NCBI GenBank assembly: GCA_017615135.1
Contig: JAGAAU010000184.1
Span: 1 to 18,213, forward strand
DNA from: Bacteroidales bacterium
GTDB lineage: Bacteria; Bacteroidota; Bacteroidia; Bacteroidales; UBA932
Length of the DNA: 18,213 nt
Direction: 5' to 3'
Below the pieces are notes generated by a model, which was given only the letters and a program-made list of their open reading frames with translations, did not search any database and was not told where the DNA came from. Every line of letters begins with the position of its first letter. The stretch's first letter is position 1. Made by a program: the position numbers and the translations under genes. Positions 7,036 to 15,070 of the stretch are shown in pieces.

Positions 7036-8100
7036 ATGGACAGCGAGATATTCATTGTCGGCGGCGGACTCGCAGGATGGAGGGCCGCAGAAGCGGCCGT
7101 GCGTGGCGGAGCATCCGTCACCCTGGCGGCGAACGGTGTCGGCAACACTCCGGATATACACGCCCTTAACTGCCCGGTACTCCCCGAAGACTCGGTAGAT
7201 CTGTTCATCGAAGACACCCTGGCCAGCGGCAAGGGCGGAAGCGACCGCGCGCTGGTGGAAACCATGTGCCGCGAGTCTCTGGCGCTGAAAGACGAGTTCA
7301 GCTTCGACGGCACGGTCATCCGCCCTCTGGGATGCTCTGTCCCGCGTGCGGTATCCATCCGTCATGCAATCGGCGCAATTGCCGTATCGGACATCAAGAA
7401 GCGCCTGAAGGACAAGGTGAAGGTAGAAAACCGCACCGTTACTCCGGAGGAAGTGCTTGCCCTCCGCGCGGCCAATCCCGGCCTGAAGATAATCATAGCC
7501 ACCGGCGGCTGGTGCGGCAAATACGATTTCTCCGACAACCCGCGCTATCTGAAGGGCGACGGTCTCCTTATGGCCGAAGCGCTCGGCGCGGCGCTCAAAG
7601 ACGTAGATGAGCAGCACGTGCAGTACGAGCCCACAGTGAGGGTGGAAGGCCCCAGGCGCGGAATTCCGGTAATTACTACCCTGCTGTACGAAGGTGCCAG
7701 GATGCTGAACCTGGAAGGGCGGGAATTCCTGGGAGATGCGCGCCTTAACAAGGACGAACTTTCCAGGGCTATCTTCAAGGAAGGCGGGTATGCGATTTTC
7801 GACCTCACCGGAGTGCCCGACGAAAAGATACTGGAGTGCAAGATGGACCTTTCCGAGCGCCTCATAAAAGTTGCGCCTGCACCCCATTCGTCTTTGGGCG
7901 GAATAGTGATAGATACAAAATGCCACGCCCTGGACGGCGACGGCAAGATAGTTCCCGGGCTGTTTGCGTGCGGAGAAGTGACCGCCGGGGTTCACGGGCT
8001 CAACCGCCTCGGTGGAAACGGAGGAACGGCTGCGATGGTATTCGGCACAATCGCCGGACGCGAAGCCGCCCTGGAAGTGAATAAAGACAAAAATCAATGA
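7036..8100 (+). CDS. Short FAD-binding protein of the succinate dehydrogenase/fumarate reductase flavoprotein family
   Basis: Flavoprotein of 354 residues. It opens with a dinucleotide-binding IFIVGGGLAGWRAAEAA (5-21; GxGxxG at 9-14) and ends with a segment near residues 310-345 (GLFACGEVTAGVHGLNRLGGNGG, in two parts) that closely matches the FAD-binding C-terminus of FrdA, SdhA and L-aspartate oxidase. A PHSSLGGIVID stretch resembles their HYxMGGI active-site loop. YEGARMLNLEGREFLG looks like a shortened form of the capping-domain motif that carries the catalytic Arg. Full family members run about 500-600 residues, so this is a compact form with a reduced cap. It probably oxidises or reduces a small hydroxy or unsaturated acid; the substrate is unknown. 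Its stop overlaps the next gene's start by 4 bp (ATGA), suggesting coupled translation. Confidence 0.83.
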   Translation: MDSEIFIVGGGLAGWRAAEAAVRGGASVTLAANGVGNTPDIHALNCPVLPEDSVDLFIEDTLASGKGGSDRALVETMCRESLALKDEFSFDGTVIRPLGCSVPRAVSIRHAIGAIAVSDIKKRLKDKVKVENRTVTPEEVLALRAANPGLKIIIATGGWCGKYDFSDNPRYLKGDGLLMAEALGAALKDVDEQHVQYEPTVRVEGPRRGIPVITTLLYEGARMLNLEGREFLGDARLNKDELSRAIFKEGGYAIFDLTGVPDEKILECKMDLSERLIKVAPAPHSSLGGIVIDTKCHALDGDGKIVPGLFACGEVTAGVHGLNRLGGNGGTAAMVFGTIAGREAALEVNKDKNQ

Positions 8101-9113
8101 AACCTGAAGAGTTACGCTGGAAAGGCGATCCTTACTGGATTGATATAAGAAAGGCAGGAGAATTTCTTGGCCTTGCAGACAAAACCGTACTGCATGCCGG
8201 CCCTCCAATTGAATTTTCGCGCATGTGCCTAGGGCATAAGCGCAGTATGGTGAATGCCTGTTACTTCGAGGGATGGGCTTCTACGGAGGCAGAGGCTGTC
8301 CGAATGCTCGAATCCGGCGAGGTAAAGGTAGAAGCCGCGTTCGATTACGCTACCAACGGCTCCGGTTATGGAATCATAACCAAATCCGTTCCCCTTCTGA
8401 TTATAGAAGACAGGGAGACCGGGGGCGTTGCCGGGCTGTTCCCCGCCGAAGGAAAATTCGGTGGCGGCTTTTGCGGCTGGGGCGTTTACTCTGAGGAAAT
8501 AGCGGCTAACCTGAAATGGCTCGGAGATGAACTTTTCCCGCCGCTTATCAAGGTTCTGAAAGACGCCGGCGGATTCCCGATGAAGGAGCTGTTCCACGAA
8601 GCGCTCCGCATGGGCGACGAACTGCATTCTTCGCAGAAGGCTATCGACGCCCTTTTCACAAGGGCCATCATCCCCTATACCCTCAAATGCCCTAACAGCG
8701 ATGCGCTCCTCGACTATTTTGCCACCACCCACCGCTTCACCCACAATTTCGGGCAGGCGGCGAGCAGGGCTCTCCTGCTGGGTCTTGAAAAACAGGGAGT
8801 AAAACATCTTATGACCGCCGCCGGAGGCAATGGAGTGGAATATGGGATAAAGGTAGACGGAGTCTGGAAAATCGCTCCTTCGCCCATGATAATCGGCCCC
8901 TACCTCACTCCAGGAGCGAAAAAGGAGAACCAGTTGCCCTGGCTTGGCGACAGCTCGGTGGTGGAATGCCGCGGCTGGGGCGGGACTATCCGGCCCATCA
9001 ACCCCGACTTCGGCGTAGAAGGGAAAGGACTTGTAATTAACGGCGGCATGATGGATGTGAACGGCGGCTGGATGGGCGCCGGATCTACCCGCATGCCGGT
9101 TTGGAATGACTGA
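8097..9113 (+). CDS. Compact DUF1116-family protein (YlbE/AllG-like)
   Basis: Protein of 338 residues that I recognise as related to E. coli YlbE and YahG. Shared landmarks: LHAGPP (32-37), NACYFEGWA with following acidic and Ala residues (53-61), GSGYGIITKSVPLLIIED (88-105), MGDELH (172-177), AGGNGVEYGI (242-251), GDSSVVE (284-290), and the C-terminal GGWMGAGSTRMP (323-334). YlbE is about 419 residues, so this version is shorter. Because the C-terminal GAG-TR-P motif is present, the missing part is probably internal, between about residues 295 and 320. In E. coli, YlbE (AllG) has been reported as part of an oxamate carbamoyltransferase; I know no role for the family in sugar-acid catabolism. 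None of its E. coli partner genes (fdrA, ylbF) is seen here. It is translationally coupled to the flavoprotein. Confidence 0.82.
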   Translation: MKPEELRWKGDPYWIDIRKAGEFLGLADKTVLHAGPPIEFSRMCLGHKRSMVNACYFEGWASTEAEAVRMLESGEVKVEAAFDYATNGSGYGIITKSVPLLIIEDRETGGVAGLFPAEGKFGGGFCGWGVYSEEIAANLKWLGDELFPPLIKVLKDAGGFPMKELFHEALRMGDELHSSQKAIDALFTRAIIPYTLKCPNSDALLDYFATTHRFTHNFGQAASRALLLGLEKQGVKHLMTAAGGNGVEYGIKVDGVWKIAPSPMIIGPYLTPGAKKENQLPWLGDSSVVECRGWGGTIRPINPDFGVEGKGLVINGGMMDVNGGWMGAGSTRMPVWND

Positions 9114-9119
9114 AAGGAT

Positions 9120-10355
9120 ATGAACGGTCTGGATATACTTGAATTCGGCGGCGAAGGGTATTCCCGCGTAGTGAACAATGCAAAGTGGACACTCGCTTCG
9201 CTGAACTGGGCGCCACGCTTCGAAGAGAAGAATATCGTCGATCTCGAAAGGCACAACCTTACGGACGAGGTGTTCGTCCTCCTTCAGGGGAAGGCAACCC
9301 TTCTGATGGGAGAAAAAGCTGAACGGGTGGAAATGGAGCCCCTGAAGTATTACAACGTCAGGGCTGGAATCTGGCACAACATTTTTGTGTCGAAGGACGC
9401 TCGCGTGCTCATCGCCGAGAATGCCAATACGTCGAAAGACAACACTGAATATCTTGATCTCGCCACAGGCAAAGTATTCAGGAAACTCCCTGAATTCGAG
9501 GAGGTCCTTCCGGGAATTTTCCTCCTGAAAGTTCCGTTCGGCCCTGTCTGGACCGGCATCATCCTTATAAAGGGAGAAAAGAACATTCTGATAGACTCTT
9601 CCCATCTGGAACCGGAAAAATACCTTATTCCTGCGCTGGAAGGGCTTGGAATGAAGCCCTGCGACATAGACTGGCTCCTGAATACCCACGTGCATGGCGA
9701 CCATATCGGAGGGCATCATACCCTTGTAACGAAGTACGGGCTTAAGACCGCCACGCTCAAAAGCTCGGCAGACGCCTTGCGCGACCCTGTGAAGGTTGCA
9801 GTGCGCGTACGTACCCGGTTCCCCAAGAACTCCCCGGCTCCGCAGTCTTATCTGAAAGGGGTTGAGCCGGACAAACTGCTGGACGAGGGAGAGCTGCTGG
9901 AAGGACGGTTCTATGCCCTTGCAACTCCGGGGCACGACGACGACTGCCTTACATGGGTAGACGCCAGGACCGGCACCGCATTTACCGGAGACTCCCTGCA
10001 GGCAAACGGCACACCCACCCAGGGAATAGGCTTTTACCGGGACCTGGACGCATACCGCCGGAGCCTTGTCAAACTGGAAGGAGCCGGCCTTCAGAATATA
10101 GTTTGCGGGCACGACTATGACGGAATAGGCTGCGTGGTAAAAGGCGTCGCAGCAGTTTCCCGGGCGCTTGCATATTCTGCTGAACGGATTGAACTGTACG
10201 ACCGCAAAATAAAGGAATACACTGCCGCAGGCGTGCCGGTTGAAGACGAACCTGTCTCTCTGGCCCTTAAACTGATAGGCGAGGTGGGCTGCGGCATGCC
10301 GGAGGCCCTCTTCCTTGCGCTCCATACCGTATCCGAACATCTGAAAAAACACTAA
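9120..10355 (+). CDS. Cupin-metallo-beta-lactamase fusion protein
   Basis: Two-domain protein of 411 residues. Residues 1 to about 112 look like a single cupin barrel: H45 and E50 in RHNLTDEVFVLLQG, and H86 in VRAGIWHNIF, with the family's usual Pro replaced by Val. Residues about 125-340 are a metallo-beta-lactamase fold hydrolase with the full metal set: THVHGDHIGGH (H190, H192, D194, H195), PGHDDD (H272), TGDS (D291) and CGHDYD (H331). A helical tail follows to residue 411. MBL-fold enzymes commonly hydrolyse thioesters, lactones or phosphoesters. In this operon a sugar-acid lactonase activity is a reasonable guess, with the cupin binding the sugar or a metal, but neither role is shown by the sequence. 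No signal peptide is present, so it is cytoplasmic. Confidence 0.85.
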   Translation: MNGLDILEFGGEGYSRVVNNAKWTLASLNWAPRFEEKNIVDLERHNLTDEVFVLLQGKATLLMGEKAERVEMEPLKYYNVRAGIWHNIFVSKDARVLIAENANTSKDNTEYLDLATGKVFRKLPEFEEVLPGIFLLKVPFGPVWTGIILIKGEKNILIDSSHLEPEKYLIPALEGLGMKPCDIDWLLNTHVHGDHIGGHHTLVTKYGLKTATLKSSADALRDPVKVAVRVRTRFPKNSPAPQSYLKGVEPDKLLDEGELLEGRFYALATPGHDDDCLTWVDARTGTAFTGDSLQANGTPTQGIGFYRDLDAYRRSLVKLEGAGLQNIVCGHDYDGIGCVVKGVAAVSRALAYSAERIELYDRKIKEYTAAGVPVEDEPVSLALKLIGEVGCGMPEALFLALHTVSEHLKKH

Positions 10356-10361
10356 AGCTAT

Positions 10362-12002
10362 ATGTTCAACTATCTGGATTTCATAATAATAGCGGCATTC
10401 TTCGTAATCCTGCTCGTTATCCCCGCAGTTGCCGCGCTAAGATCTCGCGGAAAAGGCGCCAATGAGTATTTCAAATCTGCCGGCTCCATGCCCTGGTGGC
10501 TTATCGGCATTTCGATGGTGGCCGCCACTACCAGTACCAACAGCGCCAACCTGTTCACGGAAATCATCCGTAAAGACGGGCTCAGCGGCAACTGGGTATG
10601 GTGGGCGTTCCTCCTGACCGGCCTGCTGACGGTTTTTGTTTACTCCAAACTGTGGGTACGCTCCGGCGCCACCACCGACATATCCTTTTACGAGCTCCGA
10701 TACTCCGGCAAGCCCGCTGCGTTCCTGCGCGGATTCAGGGCCATCTACCTGGGAGTAATCTATAATCTCGTAGTAATGGCAACCGTACTGCTCGGTGCCG
10801 TCAAAATCGGGGTGGTACTCTTCGGGGTTCCGGCCTCGACCATCCTGATTGTCACCGGCGTGGTATCGCTCGTTTATTCCTGTCTGTCCGGCATCAGGGG
10901 CACTATCTATACAGACTTCTTCCTCTTCGCGGTAGTGATGATAGGCGCCTGCGCAGTGATGTATTTCGGAGTCAAACATCCCAATGTGGGTGGATGGTCT
11001 GCACTTATGAGCAATCCGGAGGTTACATCCCGTCTTTCGTTCTTCCCGTCCATATCCAATAAGGACGCCCTGATTGCCGTGTTCATCATCCCGGTAGCGG
11101 TTCAGTGGTGGAACGTCTGGTATTCCGGATCCGAGCCGGGCGGAGGCGGATACATAGTTCAGCGCATGCTCACCGCAAAAAGCCCGAAACACGCAGTTGG
11201 CGGCACCCTGTTCTTCAACGTGCTCAACTACGCACTGCGCCCCTGGCCCTGGTATATTGCCGCCTTCGCCTCGATTCTCATTTTCCCCGACCTGGCCTCC
11301 ATCCGGGAAGCCTTCCCTGGTGTGAATCCCTCGCTCGTGGGCGATGACATGGCTTATCCGGCCCTGATTACCATAGTTCCGAACGGATGGGTTGGGCTGG
11401 TTGCAGCATCCCTGATGGGAGCCCTGTTCTCTACCATTGCCGCACAGCTTTCCATGGGTGCAAATTACGTATCCAACGATGTCTGGAAGCGCTTCATCCA
11501 TAAAGACGCCAACGACAGGGAACTCATCTGGGTGGCCCGCGGCGCTTCTCTCCTGCTGATAATCCTCGGCTGCGTGATGGTTCCGCTGATAAGCAGCGCA
11601 AAAGCCGGATTCGACCTGATGGTTCAAGTTGGCGCCGGCACAGGCATAATCTTCCTGCTCCGCTGGTTCTGGATGCGCATCAACGCCTGGACGGAAATAG
11701 TCGCCATGGGAGTCTCCTTCCTCGCCGCCGTCTTCTTCCAGCTGGTCTGGCCAAAAATCTCCCCCGTAGAACTGCTGTTCTGGGAAAAACTCCTCTGGAC
11801 CATCGCCGTAACCACCGTTGCATGGCTGGCGGCTACCCTGCTCACCAAACCGGAAAAGCCCGAAGTCATAAGCAACTTCAAGGCTCTGGTCCGGGCAGAC
11901 GGGCACGACGTAGGCAAGGGACTGCTGAAGATGTTTGTAGCGTCCATCGCCATCTTCGCCTTCATGTGGGGAATCGGAGCCCTTATAGGGCACTCATTCT
12001 AG
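10362..12002 (+). CDS. Sodium:solute symporter family transporter
   Basis: Inner-membrane secondary transporter of 546 residues with about 13 hydrophobic segments. The first helix is FIIIAAFFVILLVIPAVAAL (7-26). It is followed by the family's typical YFKSAGSMPWWLIGISMVAATTST region (residues 36-59 in two parts) and SGIRGTIYTDFFLF near 183-196. These mark the SSS family (SLC5-like), which carries sugars, organic acids, amino acids or vitamins with sodium. As last gene of the operon, 6 bp after the cupin-MBL gene, it is the probable importer of the pathway's substrate, likely a sugar acid or related compound (inferred). Its last 9 bp overlap the end of the convergent lipoprotein gene. Confidence 0.92.
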   Translation: MFNYLDFIIIAAFFVILLVIPAVAALRSRGKGANEYFKSAGSMPWWLIGISMVAATTSTNSANLFTEIIRKDGLSGNWVWWAFLLTGLLTVFVYSKLWVRSGATTDISFYELRYSGKPAAFLRGFRAIYLGVIYNLVVMATVLLGAVKIGVVLFGVPASTILIVTGVVSLVYSCLSGIRGTIYTDFFLFAVVMIGACAVMYFGVKHPNVGGWSALMSNPEVTSRLSFFPSISNKDALIAVFIIPVAVQWWNVWYSGSEPGGGGYIVQRMLTAKSPKHAVGGTLFFNVLNYALRPWPWYIAAFASILIFPDLASIREAFPGVNPSLVGDDMAYPALITIVPNGWVGLVAASLMGALFSTIAAQLSMGANYVSNDVWKRFIHKDANDRELIWVARGASLLLIILGCVMVPLISSAKAGFDLMVQVGAGTGIIFLLRWFWMRINAWTEIVAMGVSFLAAVFFQLVWPKISPVELLFWEKLLWTIAVTTVAWLAATLLTKPEKPEVISNFKALVRADGHDVGKGLLKMFVASIAIFAFMWGIGALIGHSF

Positions 12003-13127
12003 GGCAAACTTGACAATCACGTCGCCCAGGCGGGCGGATACCTCGTCTTCTTCCTGGAAGAAGGTCGAGGCCAGTTGCCCGCGCCATACTATATCGTCCT
12101 TTTCGTTATAGGGAATATCCATCTCAAAGCCGAAGGACTTGGATTTATATTTAACTACGGCCGAGCACTTCCAGCTGGTACGGGTGCCTCCGTCGTCTTC
12201 CGTCACCAGGAAGGCCACCTTCTCCACAGCACTTGTAAAATCTGTCATCAGCACTATGTCCAAGGGGATTTCCTGCCTGAGCTGCCTGCGTTTCACAACT
12301 ATCATAAATTCGGTGATACTCGGCTTGTAGTTCTTCAGTTCGGCCTCCGTAGATGCCTTGAACCCGTCTGCGGAACCGCAGCGGATAACGAACTCGGACG
12401 CGCCTCCAAACCAGGAATCGTAGTTGCGCAACATGGTGAAAGACTTGATATACAGCTTCCTGTTTATCCTGGCGGCAGGCTCCGGAAGCTCATAAAGGTC
12501 CAGTGGAGAAAATGCGCTGTCGTCGTTGCGGTTGATTACCCATACCGGACGGCTGGCGGCCAGGGCTTCGTTCACATAGACAGAATCCTTCACGGTCAGC
12601 TTCCCGTCTTCGAGGGCCACTTCATATCCATAATTGGATTCAGCCCCGAAACCAGGGTCCCAGGTAATCACAGGATAGGTTTTTCCGTCCCAGTCTTCGG
12701 AATAGGGCCAGTATATCTGGATGTCGGATTCCTCCAGCGCCTGCAGGTAATCCTGCACCTGGGCGGCGTCTCCTGCCTTGCTCCCGGCAGCCTCTGCAAA
12801 GTATTCGGCAAACAACTCCCGCAAAGGTTTGGAATAGGTCTTGGACTGGGTTTTCCCCGGCTTGTCCCCAACTCCTGATCCGGGGTCTGAGAACAGGTTC
12901 TTCATCATATATTCCTCATCGTAGCCATTTGTACTGGAGGAACTTACGGCATCGTAAACCTCTTCGAGGCTGGAAGATTCCAGCGGCAGAGAGGAAAGGA
13001 TACGGGCTACATCGGAGAGCTGCAGTTTATCTTCCTGCCCATCTCCGGAAGCGGGGGTTTTGATTTCGTACGCGCTGCAGGCCGTCACTATGGCGGCAAG
13101 AGCCAGAAGTTTCCAAAAGCGTTTCAT
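11994..13127 (-). CDS. Lipoprotein of unknown function
   Basis: A 377-residue predicted lipoprotein. The signal peptide MKRFWKLLALAAIVTAC has a lipobox ending at C17, followed by SAYEIK. An acidic, serine-rich linker spans about residues 20-100. The rest is soluble, with aromatic motifs such as DIQIYWPYSEDWDG and many Asp, Glu and Lys residues. I do not recognise a named family, though the layout is that of many Bacteroidota surface or periplasmic lipoproteins. I chose the ATG at 13125-13127; an in-frame TTG lies two codons upstream. It sits 65 bp after prmC on the same strand, so it may be read through from that operon or have its own promoter. Its 3' end overlaps the symporter gene by 9 bp in convergent orientation. 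Confidence 0.82.
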   Translation of the reverse strand: MKRFWKLLALAAIVTACSAYEIKTPASGDGQEDKLQLSDVARILSSLPLESSSLEEVYDAVSSSSTNGYDEEYMMKNLFSDPGSGVGDKPGKTQSKTYSKPLRELFAEYFAEAAGSKAGDAAQVQDYLQALEESDIQIYWPYSEDWDGKTYPVITWDPGFGAESNYGYEVALEDGKLTVKDSVYVNEALAASRPVWVINRNDDSAFSPLDLYELPEPAARINRKLYIKSFTMLRNYDSWFGGASEFVIRCGSADGFKASTEAELKNYKPSITEFMIVVKRRQLRQEIPLDIVLMTDFTSAVEKVAFLVTEDDGGTRTSWKCSAVVKYKSKSFGFEMDIPYNEKDDIVWRGQLASTFFQEEDEVSARLGDVIVKFALE

Positions 13128-13170
13128 ACCCAAAAAAGTTTTTCAGGTACAAAGTGAAGGAAACAACAGC

Positions 13171-13196
13171 CGTTTACCTAATTGATAAACGTTTAC
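13171..13196 (-). terminator. Possible weak stem-loop after prmC
   Basis: CGTTTA (13171-13176) pairs with TAAACG (13186-13191) around a 9-nt loop, immediately after the prmC stop codon on the minus strand. TAAACGTTTA (13186-13195) is itself palindromic, and CGTTTAC recurs at 13190-13196. The stem is short and AT-rich, and the following bases form only a broken T tract, so termination would be weak at best. An alternative is a binding site in front of the lipoprotein gene. Confidence 0.25.
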
Positions 13197-14050
13197 TTTT
13201 CAAAACGGACAAAACGGTCGCGGGAAGAAAGGTCCCGTACCAGCCGGACATCCCTGAAACCGGCCTTTTCAAAACATTCCAGGCTCTGCGGGCCGAGCTC
13301 GTCGTTAATTTCCACAATCCCGAATCCTCCCGGCATCAGTGCCCCGGCGGCAATTCCGGCAATGGCGCGGCAGAAGAGGAGCGGATCGTCCTCCGGTACA
13401 TAGAGCGCCAGCTTAGGTTCAAAATCAGTAACGTTCCGGCGCATCAGTGGCTCCTGCGACGGCAGGATATAGGGCGGATTCGCCACTATCACATCGAAGG
13501 GGCCATCTGCCCAGGCACCGGACTGCAGCACGTCGCCGCAAATAAAATCCGGCCCGGGAGCATCGAACTGGGACCTTGCCAGCGCAAGGGCCTCTTCGGA
13601 AATATCCACGCCCGTTACACGGCCCGCAGGGCGCTCCAACTTTATGGTCCAGGCAATACAGCCGCTCCCTGTGCACAAATCCAGCACGCGGCAGGGCGCG
13701 GAAGGGTCCAGGGCCTTTCCGTCCAGGAAGGCAAGGACCTCGGAAACCAGAATTTCAGTTTCCGGACGCGGAATCAGTACTCCCGGACCAACCTTGAACT
13801 TTCTGCCGTAAAACCAGGCATGACCTAATATATATTGCAGAGGTTCCCCGGCAAGAAGGCGGGAAAGATCGTTACGGAGCAGCTCAAGACCTTCTCCGGG
13901 AATTTCCAGTTCAGGATGTGACAGGGGGATGTGCGCTGCAAGCGAGAGCCGCTCCGTGCAGAGGAGCGACGCGATGTTCAGGGCTTCGCGCCCGGGATAA
14001 AGCGGAGAAAGGGCCTTTGCGGCAGTTTCTATGAACTCCCCAAGCCGCAC
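13193..14050 (-). CDS. prmC: Peptide chain release factor N5-glutamine methyltransferase
   Basis: PrmC (HemK) methylates the GGQ glutamine of release factors RF1 and RF2 using S-adenosylmethionine. The 285 residues match the family's usual length. The N-terminal helical domain spans about 1-75 and leads to the RPETE motif (95-99). The SAM-binding motif DLCTGSGCIA is at 124-133, GVDIS at 147-151, and the catalytic NPPYI at 191-195. The start is GTG (14048-14050) and overlaps the ddl stop codon by one base (TAGTG), so translation is probably coupled to ddl. No nearby ATG offers a better start. Confidence 0.95.
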   Translation of the reverse strand: MRLGEFIETAAKALSPLYPGREALNIASLLCTERLSLAAHIPLSHPELEIPGEGLELLRNDLSRLLAGEPLQYILGHAWFYGRKFKVGPGVLIPRPETEILVSEVLAFLDGKALDPSAPCRVLDLCTGSGCIAWTIKLERPAGRVTGVDISEEALALARSQFDAPGPDFICGDVLQSGAWADGPFDVIVANPPYILPSQEPLMRRNVTDFEPKLALYVPEDDPLLFCRAIAGIAAGALMPGGFGIVEINDELGPQSLECFEKAGFRDVRLVRDLSSRDRFVRFEK

Positions 14051-15066
14051 TATGCGCTTTCGATGATGCTGGTAAGGAAATCTGTCATATCCATCCCGGC
14101 TGCGCGCACCATCTTGGGCACGAGGGAGGCGCTGGTCATTCCGGGAATGGTGTTTACTTCCAGGAAGTACAGCCCGTCAGGGGCATAGATATAGTCTATA
14201 CGCACCACGCCGGAGCAACCGAGGTGGGAATACAGCCGGCAGGTAGTGCGCTGCACCTCATCGCGCACAGCATCCGGAATTTCCGCAGGGCAGACCTCGC
14301 GGCTGTGGCCGTTGTATTTGGCATCGTAGTCGAACCAGGCGCCCTCGGGGATAATTTCAATCACCGGCAGGGCCTTGACGGTATCTCCGTCTTTCCAGGC
14401 TGCACAGGTCAGCTCGCGGCCGGCAACCCCCTGCTCCACCAGAACGGTGCGGTCTTCCTGGAACGCAAAGGCTATGGCAGCCTCAAGTTCAGACGGGTCC
14501 GTAACCCTGCTGATACCAAAGCTGGACCCTCCGGACGTGGGTTTTACGAATACGGGGAAACGCAGTTCCGCGGCCACCCTGGCACAAAATGCCGGAATAT
14601 CATCGCCCTTGTGTATAAGCGCATCCGGAGCGCATTTAACGGCCCCGATATCTTTAATATAGGTCTTGCAGGAATATTTGTCGAAGGCCACGGCGGAAGT
14701 GAAGGCGCCGCAGCTGCTGAACGGGATGCCGAGCATTTCCAGATAGCCCTGGATCTGCCCGTTCTCTCCGGGAATTCCGTGCTGCACTATATAGGCAAAG
14801 TCGAAGCGGACCTTCTTCCCGTATACCTGCACGGAAAAATCTGTCTTATCCAATTCCGGGCGGGATCCTTCCGGGAAGGGAATACGCATGGCATCGCGCT
14901 TTTTCATGGCCACGAGCGACCATTTCCCGTTCCGGGCGAACACCTCGTAGATATCGAACCGGCTCCCGTCTATGCGGGAAGCCACAAATTCTCCACTGCG
15001 GCACGATACCTCCCATTCAGAGGAGTCGCTGCCGTAAATTACCGCAATTGCCTGATAATTTTTCAT
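14050..15066 (-). CDS. ddl: D-alanine--D-alanine ligase
   Basis: ATP-grasp enzyme of 338 residues that joins two D-alanines for peptidoglycan precursors in the cytoplasm. Landmarks: YGSDSSEWEVS (11-21) in the N-terminal domain, HGIPGENGQIQGYLEMLGIP (96-115), the ATP-binding FVKPTSGGSSFGISRV (173-188), and the C-terminal LEVNTIPGMTSASLVPKM (302-319) with the metal-binding Glu and Asn. It starts 4 bp after the penicillin-binding protein gene and overlaps prmC by one base, so the three form an operon. Tyr (rather than Phe) follows VDYD-type residues near YDAKY (247-251), as expected for a D-Ala-D-Ala ligase loop. Specificity for D-lactate is not suggested, but this is not a formal proof. Confidence 0.95.
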   Translation of the reverse strand: MKNYQAIAVIYGSDSSEWEVSCRSGEFVASRIDGSRFDIYEVFARNGKWSLVAMKKRDAMRIPFPEGSRPELDKTDFSVQVYGKKVRFDFAYIVQHGIPGENGQIQGYLEMLGIPFSSCGAFTSAVAFDKYSCKTYIKDIGAVKCAPDALIHKGDDIPAFCARVAAELRFPVFVKPTSGGSSFGISRVTDPSELEAAIAFAFQEDRTVLVEQGVAGRELTCAAWKDGDTVKALPVIEIIPEGAWFDYDAKYNGHSREVCPAEIPDAVRDEVQRTTCRLYSHLGCSGVVRIDYIYAPDGLYFLEVNTIPGMTSASLVPKMVRAAGMDMTDFLTSIIESA

Positions 15067-15070
15067 AAGA

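Noticed and set aside
6871..8208. A 445-codon minus-strand frame opposite the kinase and flavoprotein genes
   Set aside because: The plus-strand proteins carry intact motifs across this span, and the antisense frame has none.
8229..10352. A 707-codon open frame on the minus strand
   Set aside because: It lies antisense to the DUF1116 and cupin-MBL genes, whose conserved motifs are clear. Its translation has no recognisable domain and is rich in Arg, His and Cys, typical of an antisense shadow in GC-rich coding DNA.
10437..11993. A 518-codon open frame on the minus strand opposite the symporter
   Set aside because: The predicted protein has low-complexity Glu, Gly and His content and no domain, while the plus strand encodes a clear membrane transporter.
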